The notes under the pieces are model-generated. The model was given only the letters and a program-made list of their open reading frames with translations, did not search any database and was not told the DNA's origin. The position numbers were made by a program, and so were the translations under genes. Below are positions 36,255 through 49,500 of a stretch of DNA of 64,000 nucleotides, piece after piece. Each line of letters starts with the position of its first letter. Within the stretch, counting starts at the first letter, position 1. Source of the DNA: Piper betle (taxonomy: Eukaryota; Streptophyta; Magnoliopsida; Piperales; Piperaceae); the NCBI GenBank assembly GCA_033002965.1, contig JAURVB010014726.1:1-64000 (forward strand), read 5' to 3'.

Positions 36255-39180
36255 TGTAAAACCCATGATTCGAGTTAGAGTATTACGGGAGCGAACCAGT
36301 CGGTTCGAGTCGAGTCAGCTTCATGGACCGCGAGCTGAGTTGAGGCCAACTGTGAGTTATGAGCGATGAAGGTCATGTATGTTCAAGTATACGATGATAA
36401 CGTCAAAAGATGATGAAAAATGGGTTATCAAGTATATGGAGGTATGCAGTATTGATTGTTATTTTTATTTGATCATAAATTATTTTTAGGGCCGAATGAC
36501 GAATTAGGACTTGATATAGGGAGTTTGGGTGGGTTATTAGTTATAGAATATATCATTTGGATGTTGTTGTGTTCGTCTGATTTTATGGGATTTTTCCCAT
36601 ATTTTTCTAGATTTTTTTTAGAATTTATTATAAACTAGTTATTATTTTGACTCTAGTCAGAATTGAGTCAATACTTATTTACGAAATTACCACTGGAGTA
36701 TTTCTTCTTCCTCCCGACACTTCCTGTGAGATCCCTCAACTTAGTCCCACATCTAATACCTACTGGGAGAAGATCATGTTTATAAGTGAGAATGGACTAT
36801 AGATCTTTAACTTTCGGGGTACCCATTTTAAAGAAATGACTTAGGCCCATTACGTTGAACTTTGGGCTGGGTCGTTACACTTCCTCACCCAAACCCTATC
36901 ACTCGCCGCCTGTTGACGCCGCGCTGCCGCCGATCAACGCTGCCCCACCCCGCCGTGCACTTGTTGTGCCGCCACGACCCACCCCGGCCACCATCTCGCA
37001 GCCACAAAGCCGGAATCGCCCCACAAGCCGCGACGTCCAGGCCGCGCCGCCGCTGCTGTGATCCCGACGACCACCCCCTCACCATCGCCAACATTTCCCC
37101 CATCATCCCGACCGCCGTCGAGGCCGGCCGCAGCCCCGATCAGAGCACGCCACCGCCGCCGCCCACTTTCGACGCCGCCTCGGCTGCTGCTGTTGTTTGA
37201 CACCACCATCGGACCAAGCTCGTCGAGCTAGTGCCGATAGACCCCCTGATTGCCCCGTCCCGAATCATCGCCGAAAAACCGCCAGAACCGCCAGAAAATT
37301 GGATTTGTGGGAAATTCACCGAATCATCCGCCGAACGCACCCGGTCCAATCTGATCGGACTTCGGACGCCGCTAGGTGCCAAATTCGAGTTTCGAGCCAC
37401 GAAACAAAAACCCTAGCCGTCGCTGATTTTCGACGACGCGAGGTATAATTTATTTTAACTTAATTATTTGAAAGTATTGATTATTAGAATTGCATGCTAG
37501 GATTGGTGAATTGTGTGCTATAATAATATATATAAATGTAGATTTGATTAAGGATAAAATATAAAATTTGTTTGATTGAGTGGTGTTAAAAATGGAGGCT
37601 AAGAAACTGATTAGGGTAACTAGGTAATGATCATGATCTAATGCAAACTAGCCTAAGTAGACTTGTATAGAATTGATATAGTTGTTGATTGTGTGTTGAT
37701 TGTGTGTGCATGCTATAGGATGTGTGATTCATCATGCGGGCGTTAGTTTTTAGCTTGATTGTGTAGGTACGGTGTAGGAACTCGCCGTCTAGGCGCGTGA
37801 ACCCGTTTGGAGCTTCTACCAGGTCCGTTTAGGACTCATTCTCTGATTTACGCTATTCTATTGTGTATTTGATTTATCATGTGCAGGATGAGTTAAGTGG
37901 CACTTTATCGGATCCCACTTAACTCGGGCCATTTAGCCAACGGTTCTTTTTCGGATTAATAACCCTCGAGGATGAGATCCGTCGAGTTTGTTTTCGAACT
38001 TCAGATCCAGCTCACGATGCCTTCGGGCCTATTGTATAAATCCCAACCTAGGCCTATATATATAATTTTCACGTTTTCGGTGAGAGATGGAATGAGAGAT
38101 ACTGGCGGCCATGCCTTCAGATAGGGCATGTGCTCGGAAGAGCGGGCTCTGGAGCTGGGGAGAACCCACTTCATTTCTGAAGGATCCGGACAACTCCACC
38201 TTTGAGTTCCTCAAACCCGGAGAAGTGTGGAGGTTTACGGGTACTGCAATGCAGCGCATCTCTATACTTGTGGTTCAAAGGGCACTAAAGGCGACTGCCT
38301 GAGAGTGCTCGGCCTTCGTGCTCAAGGCCAGGAGTAATATGGAAGGTGCAGAGGGCGAAAAGGAATGAGATTTGATGCGAGAAGCGATAGAGAAATGGCC
38401 AACGTATGAGAATGAGAAAGAAAGGGGGACGCTGTCAACTCCGAGGGTGGACGGCTCCCGTATGTGCCCTGATGAGAGTTCTTGAGGAAGTATATAGTTT
38501 TCATTCAACATGAGAGTTTCTCTCCTGTGCCAGATTGATATTAGTTATTTTCCGGGCCGGTAACACTCGTTACTGACGGTTTTTCTATATATATGTAGGT
38601 GAGAAATGTGAAGGATGAAAGCTGTCGGGACTGCGGAGGAGCAGCACGGAACCGCGCACACATGTACCTGCCGCGTGTAATCTATAATGACGGTGTGTTA
38701 TTGCTACGTGAATGATAATTTTGATGTGTTTGTTTAGATAAATTGCTTGATATGAAATGAATGGATAAATATGAATGAGTAGGGAGCCTTGGAGTTCAGA
38801 CTCGGCTCAGGTGGAACAAATGAGATAATGATTGAATGTCATGGTAGATTGTTATGTGTTATCGTATTTTCATAAAATATTTATATACCCTTTTTGTGGA
38901 CAAGTTGGCCCCTATTGCACTTTTAGGAGAAATTCTATCCGTTTTTTTTGCTTCTCATTTATTATTTTGTTTTGTCTTTGCTTGCACGTCATGACATGCA
39001 TGTAGGACTCCGTTAGAACCCAATTATTCATCATCCATGCATTTCATGTTTGCATCTCCATCTTGAGACGCCGAGGGTAGATCCGGGTCGGCTTAATCGA
39101 ATCCAGTAGATTAGTGAACGGTTCGGTCGTCGGTGATATTTCTGAGTCGGTTCATGGGTAAGCCGAAACGGGGTGTTACA
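36255..39180 (-). mobile_element. Solo LTR (2926 bp)
   Basis: On the plus strand it starts TGTAAAACCCATGATTCG and ends AAACGGGGTGTTACA. It is flanked by CAACC (36250-36254) and TAACC (39181-39185), an imperfect 5-bp target duplication. It is colinear with 12972-16203 and with the reverse complement of 11136-17234, including the GC-rich block (36860-37440), GATGAGATCC near 37971, and GCCCCTATTGCAC near 38909. It has no internal retrotransposon region. Frames in the GC-rich block are of skewed composition and lack domains, so they are not called. Confidence 0.85.
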
Positions 39181-40924
39181 TAACCAAATAAATAATTGAG
39201 AATATTATTATTTCTCTTAATAAAATAAATATGCCACAAGTTATTAAAATTTTAAAATATAAATATTTGACCAATGTGGACAATTGCATATACGTCTTTT
39301 AAGTCATGTCCAAATTACTTCAACCTATTAGGGTTGCATATTAACATTGTCCATGGCCAATCAAAGTCAATTACTTTAGTAAATTTTCTCATTCAATTAG
39401 GATTTATTTTTAATGTTAAAGTTAATCAAAATTTATCTCTAAGATATTGTAAGATCATTATAACCTGTATTTTATTCAACGAGAGTTTATCTATTAAATA
39501 AAGTCTATTTATAATATAAAAGTAAAAGGTCCAACCAATAAAAAACCAAAAAAATAAAAAAATTAAATTATTACAATCTATCATCTCATTTAATGAGAGT
39601 TTATCTTTAAAATTAAAATTTATTGTTAAGATATAATATGATTATAGTATATTTTATGAGAGTTTTTGTAGTCTATCTCTAATATAAGTTGCTAATATAG
39701 GTCGCACATTACATACTATGTATATATATATATATATATTATATATATACACACACACACACATTCTTATTAATAAAAATGGAACTTAATACTCGTCTGA
39801 GATGAAAAATAGGAGAATTAGCCAATTAAAATAAAATAAAAATATCTAAAAATACAATAAAAATATCTCATGCAAAATCCCATTAACCTCAATTTTAAAA
39901 AAAAACAATAAAAATATCTTCTAAAGTAAAAAGGTCACATGTTTGAACCCCACTAACCTTAACTTTTAACTTCGTAAGACTTTGTCTAATGTTTTGAAAA
40001 AAATATAATGTCTAGTTGTCTTTGAAAAATATAATAAAAAATCAAATATTTGTAATTCAACTTTTCATTTAAATATGATATATCTTTAAAGCCAGTCATA
40101 GCCTATTTATGAAATATTAAATTGTTACAGTATATCCCATTATTCAATAAGAATTTATGTATAAAATTAAAATTTATCTGGTATAAATTGCGCATGGCTT
40201 GATATCTTACCTAGTATTAATAAAAGATGAAATCAATACATGCCTGAGATTAAAAATGGGAGAATAAACTAATTAAAATATAACAAAAAAAAAATTATAA
40301 CTAGTGTATGTATCTTCAAAACTAGGATTCATCTCTAAGTTATTATGTAATTATCACTTAAGATGAGGTAAAAATGAGAATTTATCTACAAAATTAGAAT
40401 TTGTCTCTAAAATAAATGTAATTATCGTATATCTTACAACTTAACAAGATAAAAATTAGAAATTTACTTTTAAAATTAGAAATTTATTTTTAAAATTAGG
40501 ATCTATCTCTAATATACCCGGTGCGATGAACTAATCAAAAAATAATAATATTATAATTTATATTCTAATTTAATTAAGATATATCTTTAAAGTTAAAATC
40601 AATTAAAACTTAAGGCATTTAAATTATTTTATTCTTCATAATTTATCTATAAATTAAAAGTCTATCCACACGTATTGCCTAGTAATCGATGAAAAGGCCT
40701 TCACTAGTCATCGAAGTGTAACGACCGAGCTTGAAGTTTTCTTGTGAATCTTGAGTACAGGGTTTTGGAAATCTAATTTTTGATCTAAGACGCTTTCTGC
40801 TACGAATATATCATCCATTTGCTTGGTGAAATTTAAATTCCCTCCATAAGATACAAATCTGTCATTCTCCTTTTCAATTCTATTCCATAGATAGATTCTG
40901 AATTTGTCTTTTCGATTTGAGAAA
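39181..40924. other. AT-rich intergenic with degenerate repeats
   Basis: From about 39390 to 40660 a motif like GAGAATTTATCT(A/C)(A)AAATTA with ATTTATCTCTAA recurs many times at irregular spacing, so it is an old, degenerate tandem array. A TA/CA microsatellite is at 39719-39763. No gene is supported. Confidence 0.5.
39719..39763. repeat. TA/CA compound microsatellite
   Basis: TA units turn into a short AC run. Confidence 0.85.
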
Positions 40925-42300
40925 CACTGAATACTTGAAGTGGTGCAACTATTTTTTGTCAAACATTGGATTTTATGTATTTCTTATTTTGAAGATAGTC
41001 TGTATATGCTCAAGCATGCTAATGGGTACTATAATTTGTGTGTCTAGAAGAACTTGGGCATGAACTCGGCTTCCATCTTTTTCCACTTTCTACATTATTC
41101 ACAGGGGATAATTAGTTTTAGATTTCATCTATTCAACCAAGCTAAAGAGCTTATTATTTTTCTCAAGTAATGTATTGAATGGACTTTCTCTGAAAATATG
41201 GTTGTCCATTGCTTCAACATTCCTGGCTTCGATTGGGTTTAATTTGCATGCCATTTCAAATGGTGCTCTATTACTGTTGTGATCAGAAAATACCACTCTT
41301 TGCAACAGACTGGTTGGTCTATTTCATTTTCAGGAGCATTGAGCGCTCGAGATTGAAGGGAAGGATAATATTTAAGCCAAGTTGGCTAGATTTGGTTCAC
41401 CACCATGAAACGTTTCTTTCGCTCGCGTCATTTGGATTAATTGGTGGAACTAGCAGCCATTCTTCTCCGACAACCACCAAGGATGAGCTGCCGTTGGACA
41501 AGCATCTAGAGGGAAGTTAAGACTTCTGATTGCAGTTCTTCAAGCTTAGCAGATTCTAAGTTTGGAGAAGAAAATCATGAAAGCTATGTTGGAATGGCTC
41601 TCACAAGTTCATCGTCCAATGCATATGATGATTTAAGAGAAGTAGATCTTTGCAGACCTCCCTTCACCGAAAGAAATACTGTTCATACCGGCTTTGATTG
41701 TGAAAATCAGTGAGTGCTTTCATTGTTCTAATTGGAATTTTTTGTCAGTGTTAATGTCTGCAATTACAAAAATGTTTTTATTTTATTTTGGGGTCTCTTG
41801 TAGGAATCATTCATACATGTCAGATGGACTTTTGAAGCCTGCAAGTGGTGAGAGGAGGGTTGTTACACAACATGTAGGGGAACCTGATTGTTCCCCCGCT
41901 TCAAATGGAGTCTCGGGCCTGTATGCTGATGGTGATCAGGAAGAGCAAAGTAGTAGATTGGAAAGTGAATCTTCAAGAAACTCAACAGCTTCTCAAAGAA
42001 TCAATTCTTGTTTACAGGTACTAGATTAACTGAGAGTTTGAAACTTCCACCTCGCTCTAAATCCGAAGGGGCCATCTTACTGGTAAACTATGGTAAAGAG
42101 CAGTTGATGTCCTGTTCCCCAGTTCCAAAGGAGCCATCTAAACTTTTGGGTACTTCACATCAATGGGAAAGCAGACACTCCACATCTTCATCTCCAAAAA
42201 AATTGGAAAGTCTGCAGTCAAGAAGAAGAGCAAGCCGATGCTGAACTTGAACATTTAATAAAGAAGGCAGAAGAACGTGAAATTTCTAATTTTATAAGAT
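40925..42300 (+). pseudogene. Broken 5' copy of the coiled-coil gene, intron retained
   Basis: Matches 29520-31545 of the coiled-coil gene: part of the leader intron (40925-41220), then from the TTTTCAG acceptor the first coding exon (41334-41708), its GTGAGTGCTTT donor and intron, and part of exon 3 from about 41804 (SDGLLKPASGE, DGDQEEQSSRLESES, LPPRSKSEGAI still readable). The retained intron shows a DNA-level duplication, not a retrocopy. The initiator frame at 41405 meets TAA after 11 codons. Further frameshifts and a large internal deletion follow, and homology ends near 42290 in the EEREIS-like region. The rest of the gene is missing. It is not functional as the full protein. Confidence 0.85.
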
Positions 42301-42869
42301 CAATGAAATGCAAGAAGTAATAAAGAAGCCGATGATAAACGTGAAATTTTTAATTTTTGTTGAAATCGGAACTATTTTAATACAAACATGTTTACAATTA
42401 AGCCCTCTCTTTTTTAACAAAAAATGAGTTTGTTTAGATTGTAAGAAAACGAGAGAAAGTGCAGGAAAGGTACACTTTTATCACACTTAAATTTCTCCAT
42501 ATCATGTTAAAAACCATTAGGATTTAAAAAAAAAGTCATTTGTTTGATGAGAAATAAAATAGAATATCAAAATTTTGAGTGGTTAAAGTCGAAAAAATTA
42601 TTTTTAAAGTAAAATAAAGAAAAGCATTCCAGTATTTTCCATAATTTCTAGATGGATATATCGACACATGAAATATGTATTTATTTGGTCTGCAAGAAAG
42701 TATAAGAAAGGAAATCACTTTTTTATTACGATCCCTTTGGCAAGTTATTTTCCCACGATAAATTTAAAAATATAATAAAAAATAAAATGATACCGGAGAC
42801 ATTTTTTCTTTCTTTTTATTCAAATAAATAGAGGAAATAATAAAAAATATTATTTTATTTTTCTTTTTT
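42301..42869. other. Spacer between the pseudogene and GLE1
   Basis: AT-rich, no gene seen; probably holds the GLE1 promoter. No clear TATA box could be chosen. Confidence 0.4.
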
Positions 42870-43555
42870 AAATGTTTTTTCTTATCTTTCTCTTGTACCC
42901 CCGCCCTCCCCCCCGGCGACGACCGACGAGCATCGCCTGCCGGCACCCGTCCCCACCTTCGGAGCTTCCAATATTGCCCCTGATCCGACGGCGGTGCAGC
43001 TCTCCTTACCTGCCGCGCGGCGGTGGCGCCGACGAGCTCGGCGACATTCGAGACGGCGAGCGAGAGGGTTGGTGTCTGGGAGTTGCGATCTTCCACTGCT
43101 TTCTTTCTAAAAGAGTCTGTTTTGTTTTATCATATTTTTTGGGAGCATGATGGTAGTTCTTCACCTAGTATGGTGTACCGAATTTAAGTTTTGTTCATTC
43201 GAATTGAGTGATTTTGATCAGTTCTTCTATGTTTGTTTATGCTTCATTCCTGATCATATATAGTTCTTGCTTAGTTTTCTGGCCATGTTTTTGTAAAAAT
43301 GAGCCATCTGATCTTTCTATGTGTATAATAAATTGCACAAATCCTCTTTTTCTAGTTCAAAATTGAGGTTATCTGAATTTTGCAGCCGAATGGGGAACGT
43401 CTGAAACTTGGGATCTGCTTCTCCTCCACACCGTAATTTTGCGTTTGGTGGAGCATGTTGAACATTTCTCCGAGCAGCAGACGACACGGTTAAGTTTGAC
43501 ATCGTTAAGTTTGGAGTTAGGCTGGTGTGAAAAAGAAACGAGATTATAAATAACT
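42870..43555 (+). other. Probable GLE1 5' UTR region
   Basis: A pyrimidine-rich run and GC-rich segment (42880-43070) followed by T-rich sequence and an acceptor TTTTGCAG at 43385 suggest one leader exon, one intron and a second leader exon (43386-43557). The second leader exon contains two short upstream frames, at 43390 (ATGGGGAACGTCTGA) and near 43458. Exact transcript ends are not visible. Confidence 0.45.
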
Positions 43556-46500
43556 ATGTGAGTTTTTTTTTTTCTGATCTGAATGGTGCGTTTCGAGGGT
43601 TGGTTATTTTTGTCTGTCTAAAATTTGCAGGGGGTTGACCAAGTTGGAATTGCGTTGCCCAAAGAGTTTAAATGGGATTACTTCCGATCCTCAAATTGAT
43701 TGGGACGTGGAGGTTCTTGTGTCGGAGCTCAATGCTCTCGAATTGAAGCATTCTTGTTCTTCCTCGACTTCTACTCAGTTCAAGAAAATAGAACCTAAGT
43801 ATGCCTTTTTTTAAAAAAAATTCTGTTTTTCTTTGAATGATTTTCTGAAAGAAATTGATTTGCTGATCAGTCCATTGCGAATGGTGCATTCTTTCTGGCC
43901 TTTGCCTGTGTGGGAGATTTTTTGCTGCTTCTTTTCCTCTGTTAAGTCACTTAATTATCTGAGCTGAATGAGATCTTTTATTAGGATGCTTCTGATTTAG
44001 TTACTTATGATCTTCATGAATATCATGTATAACGTTAAATTTTTCTACATTTAATTTTTCCTATATTCTCCTTTTTATGAAACAGTACTTGCTTATTGGT
44101 GCTTTTATAGGGAACTATCACAGAAAAAGGGTGGTAATAGCATGTGTAAGGGTTTTGTGATGCGGGTTGTTGCTGATGAGGAAAATGTTGAAGATAGCGA
44201 TGAGGAAGTTTTCTATGACCAGATGCTGGTTAGGAATGGCACACGGTTCACTTGTCCGGATCTTGATTTTAGGTGACTGGCCAAATGGTTTTGTCATCAT
44301 TGATTTTTCAGCATAGTGCTAATGGCTGACATCTATAATTATTTTTTTATCTGTTTCCTGTTATCTCTTACAATAGTAATGATATTGGCTTCTGGTGGGG
44401 ATGTGCAGTGAAGAATCGGAAGATGAGCTCGATTCTGCACTGGCGGAGACTTACTTAATGGATAAATCTGGGGTATCAGAAGGCATTCTATATGAATTGA
44501 AGCGTGAAAATCAATTACTAATTGAGGTGCTTTTTCCACCTTTCTAGTACATGTGATTTTAATGAGGTGTTTATCCCTCCAACTTGCTAGAAAGCTCAAA
44601 ATTGGTGGTTATTATTATTGTTTTTGTAATTCTTTGGCATTCTGCATCATGCATGGCAGGAAGATATTAGGAACACCCTTGCTGCACTGGAGGAAGATTG
44701 GAGGCATGAAAGTGAGAAATCAGCATCAGCTTACAACCGGGTTGAGAAGTATATTAATACGAGGAAGGAGAAGGATAAGAGACACGATAAGCAGTTTCAA
44801 CGTAGAATGTGAGTATTTTTTTACTGTGTGCTTAAGTTCGGGCAGTCTCCAGGTTATTCTCTGAATCCTTGGTTGAATAGTGATAACAGTTGCTCCGGCT
44901 TGTGTGGACTTCTTTTGAATATTGTTACTTCTAGAAGTTGCCTTTAATCTTCGCCATCTAGCTATCCCAGAGATTTTTTTATTTTTTATTTTTTATTTTG
45001 AAGGTAAGTGGACTGATTCAGTTAGTTAGAATCAAGTTAGAAAGTTAGGTGGCTAGCAGGGTTTGAACCCCTGACCTCCTATTGGAGGTACGTCCTTTTA
45101 GTCACTGAGGCTAGCCTCAGAAGGACTATCTGTCCCAGAGTTTAAAGGAATATCTAGCACTTACTACCTGCTGAGTGTAAAAGGCTCTTCTTTGCCTAAA
45201 TTTGTCAAGAATTTTATTTGGTAGAGAGAGATGACCTTATGTCATCAATATATGTGTGGGACAATTTGCATCATTGTTCTTCTGCTTTATTGACAGTGCT
45301 GAAGAAGTTGATAATCACTTGTCTGCTATCCAGAGGGATCATGAACAACTTTCTCTAATAGAAGAAAAGAAGATAAGAGATGCTGCAGCTCTAAAAGAGG
45401 CTAAAAGAAGGGAGAAAGCCTTAATGGAGGAAAAAATGCGGCAAGAAAAAGCTAAAGCAGATGAAGAGGTTAAAAATTTTCTAAAAATTCTTGTAGAATT
45501 TTGCTTTAATCTATATCAAATTTTATGAATTTTATTTATTTTCTCTGTTTAAATATCTAGGTCAGGCTAAAGGATGCCAAGGCAGCTGAAGAAGCACATA
45601 AAGCATTTTTGGAGTCCGAGAAGAAGGCAGCACTCGAAGCTGCTAAAAGACAGGCTGATTCAGCTCAGAAAGTCAAAGAAGAACATCAAACCGAAAAATT
45701 GGGATCCTTGGAAAATGCTACCGGTAGTTCTCAAGGTACAGTAAATTGCAAAGATTGTCCGTCCATTTGTCATTTAGTTTTGGCAGAACATTTTGTTTCA
45801 TTAAAGATATGCTGGCTGTTAGCTATTTTGTTCTGTACTAGTATACCGTCCTTTTTCTCTCCTCTCCATTTTTATTGTTGAACTCTGATGCAGTCAGTAC
45901 ATCCTAATGATTCTTATGCAATTACTTAAGTGAATGCTAGGAAGGGGAAGAAGGAAAATATGAAGAAACCCGGCCCTCATACTTGTTTTGGAAACTTACA
46001 ATTAGTAGTCTTATTTCTACTTACTTATAAAGCTCTGTAGTTTTGAGTCTTCTTATTTTAAGTATGCTTTAATTAGTAAGTATGTTAGTATTCTCGGAAT
46101 TATTTTAGGTGGTAATTAAAACCTCCCTAATTAAGACTTCAATGGAGTTTTCCTATAAACAAAGGCTTCTCCTTACATTGTATTGATGTTTTATTGAAGA
46201 TTTAGGGAAGCTTTGGAAGCCTTTCTACCTTTGTGAGCCAAAGACCCATCAATTTTGCCATTAACTTCTTAAGCTTGTTTTATCTGTGATTAACTTGGAT
46301 CTAGGTAGGAAAAAGTGGTGTGGGCCTTGTGGCACAGTTTCATATAGCTGATGAGTTTGATTCAGTACATACAAGTATTGATTACCTATCTGAATTGGAA
46401 GCTTCCTGATTCAAAAACCTTCAAACATATTTGTTGCGTCCTGAAATAAACAATCAATCTTGGGGGACTTCCAAAGCAGCAGCAACTAAAGCTGATGCTG

Positions 46501-49500
46501 CTTATGGCCCTGTTTAAACTGAATGGGTAAGAATTTGCATTTGCTCCCAAGGAAATGTTGCAAACAAACAGATAATTATTACTGTCTTGTGGTTGATTGT
46601 GATGTTTGGCCAATTGAAACACTTCTTTAAATCCAAATGAGACTCTTGCATGTTTGTAATAAGCTTGAAATTTATTTTATAATTTTAATGGTGTACGATG
46701 AGGCTGGGCATTGGACCTTTCCCAAATTACCAAATTACTGGCTGTTCCAGGTGTCTTGCAACTTATTTTATGTAGATGCCATCATTCATTCTTATTCTGA
46801 ATGTAGCACTATTATCTTTTTAACACTCCCCTAAATGTGGTTTACCCTTTTTGGGCTTTGCACGTGGATAAATGAGGTGAAAACAATAATCTGGATTTTG
46901 TGACAATTCGGGATCAATGATTTGCTTAAGTCAAGATTGTTGCATGTTGTGTTTAATATGATGGTGCAAGGGTGTGTACGAATTCACTGAAGTAGTACAC
47001 CTGATTACCTTTTATTCTCAATGTATTAAAAATTCTTTTACAGATGAGTTGCCCAATGTTTTTTACACAATTTTTTTTTCTTTTGTGCTTTATAGCGCTA
47101 AACTTGATGCATGGATTGCATATATTGGTAAAAGTATTAGTATAGAAAAAATTGATGATGCAGATTTTGATAAAAGGATGGATTGTTTCTACAAGTACGA
47201 CGAATTGGGTAAGACTGGTTTTAATCTGTCCCTCTTGACTGAATCAAGAAAGCTTATTAGCATGGTAGCCTATACGATTCTTAATTTCTCTTAATTGTTC
47301 ATATGGTTCCTTCTTATTGTGGTTGATCCTTGAGTTTTGAATGAGACAGTTTCTAAATTTTTGAATATCAGGTATTAATATTAAAGCTTCGGGAACTGCA
47401 TTGAAATTGGAAGAGAGGAGAATTGAGCTATATAGGAAATTTGAGGAAATAAACAACAAGTTAAGCCAAGAGACAAGGAAGGTAGAGCATTCTTTGTCTG
47501 AGACTGACTTTGAATTTATCAAATGAGTCTGCAATTTGCCACCTAGTATTTTTTGCATAGGTTGTGTATTATCAATTTGAATGTGAAAGTAATCAATCTG
47601 TAATACAAAAATCATGCTACTGTCCCAGCCTTTTTTTTCTTGATTTCGTCTATACCTGTTTTTATTTGATGTACGGAAGATGGCTAAACAACAGTGATGA
47701 GTTAGATAACTGCCGCATGGCCTGCGAGTACAAACCATGAAAAAGTTGGTTTCAATAGGCAGCTAGTAGAAAATTTTCTGTCTATCACAATAATTGGATG
47801 GCTTATTTCAATTTGCTACAACATTAGAGAGAATAGGTCAATTTTTCTCCATTTTTCATAAGCAGATGAGGTTTTTTTGAAAATGATAAGCAGTGCAAGG
47901 TGTTTTTCTTGTACAAGATTTTTCCTGGAGTAATGTAGGTCGTGAGTGTGATCTAATTCTAAGGAAATTTAGAACTGGTAAATTGTTGGTTGATGCATAA
48001 ATCTCAATACAAGTAGAAAATATTGACAAACTTTGATGAGGTGTATGCATGGTAAAAGCTAGGCATGTCACCTAGTGATGATTGTACCATGCCAAAAGCA
48101 GTTGGTATTGACCATAGGCCACTATGAAATTTGAAGAAACCCTGTGCTGATTCCTAAAAGTTGCATCTACTTATCTATTCTAGTGTCTGACACTAAATTT
48201 AATTTTTAAAATGCAAGCATTTGGTCTCATAGGTCTGTTTTCAACAAAGGATAGTGCACTATAATAGACATTCAAGCATCAATGTAATATAAAATCATGC
48301 ATTTTCTCTAAGGTTGCATCTTAATTTTTGCTTTATGAACGAATGAAGTGAGCCAAATGGCGGAATAGGGTCTGAGTTCCCTATCACTTTCATTTGTGAT
48401 TAGGTGGATAATAATGATGATGATAGTCCATTCTCTTATTATCTTGAGTCAAGTGGGATGATTTCCCATTTCTCGTGTCAATAGGGTTTGCTAAGCTATG
48501 AACGACAGATTGCAAGACGTGTAAAGCAAATATCTGGTACTCAAGAGAACATTAGGTGAGTGCATTGCTCTTTATTTTCTGAAGACAGAATAGTAATGAT
48601 AATAATTGCATAATAGATAAATTTTTAAAAAATAAAAAACGGTGTACCTTATTTGGTATTTGCATCTTCTTGCAGAGTGAAAGCAACTGACCTTCTTAAT
48701 ATTATCAAGGATCCACGTTGCCCACAGTCTATATCTCTTGCTGCATTTGCAAAGCAGGTTCTTATGTTTGTGGAGTTTGTGTTACTTAAAAAGCTGACTT
48801 GTGCTATATCACCAGTATCCATCACTTATATTTGAATTGGTTTAGTAAGAGAAGGAGAATGATTCCTCTTTACCTTTCATATGGTCTTTAAGTAGGTCCT
48901 TCAAGCACTGATATATATCTTGAAGAACTATGACGTGCAAAACAAAGCCGTTATTAAATATGTGTGTGAGATACATTAACAACTTCCCATGTGAAATTTT
49001 AGAGTTTGATGAAGGAGTTAAGGCTAAATGTTTTATAAAAAAAGAACAAATGTCGGCTGAAATGAACTCTCATGATGTCAATTTCCATGCTAGCTCACTT
49101 TATATATGTGTGTGTCTGTATTAATTTTTTCTAGTAACCTCCGAGTTTTATTTATTATATCTGCTTGACATTTATTTTACTAGATTGTTGCGGTGTGCGA
49201 AAATCCATCCGTAAGTCTTGCTGGAACAGCTTTTGCTTGTGGCCAGGTTGTAGTTGTCATCACATCAGAGGTAGCTTTATATATTAATTTACAAAATGTA
49301 GCTAGGCAAATCTCTTTCTTATAATATAGATTAACTCTGTAAATTTCAAATGGTTTAATTACTTGTCCCAAAAGCTTAAGCTATAATGAAAAGGAACCAT
49401 TTAATATTTACTTAAATGCTCCCCCTCACATGCAAACAAATTTTTAAGGGTTAGCATTGTGGATAAATTTTGGGGCAAATAGTCCATTGGTCAACAATGA

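Noticed and set aside
36862..37200. 112-codon frame in the GC-rich block of the solo LTR
   Set aside because: Pro/Arg-rich low-complexity reading; the block is not conserved as protein between LTR copies.
45050..45110. tRNA gene on the minus strand in the GLE1 intron
   Set aside because: Box A and box B are present, but the cloverleaf is not complete and it has an A-rich tail and target duplications, so it is a SINE.
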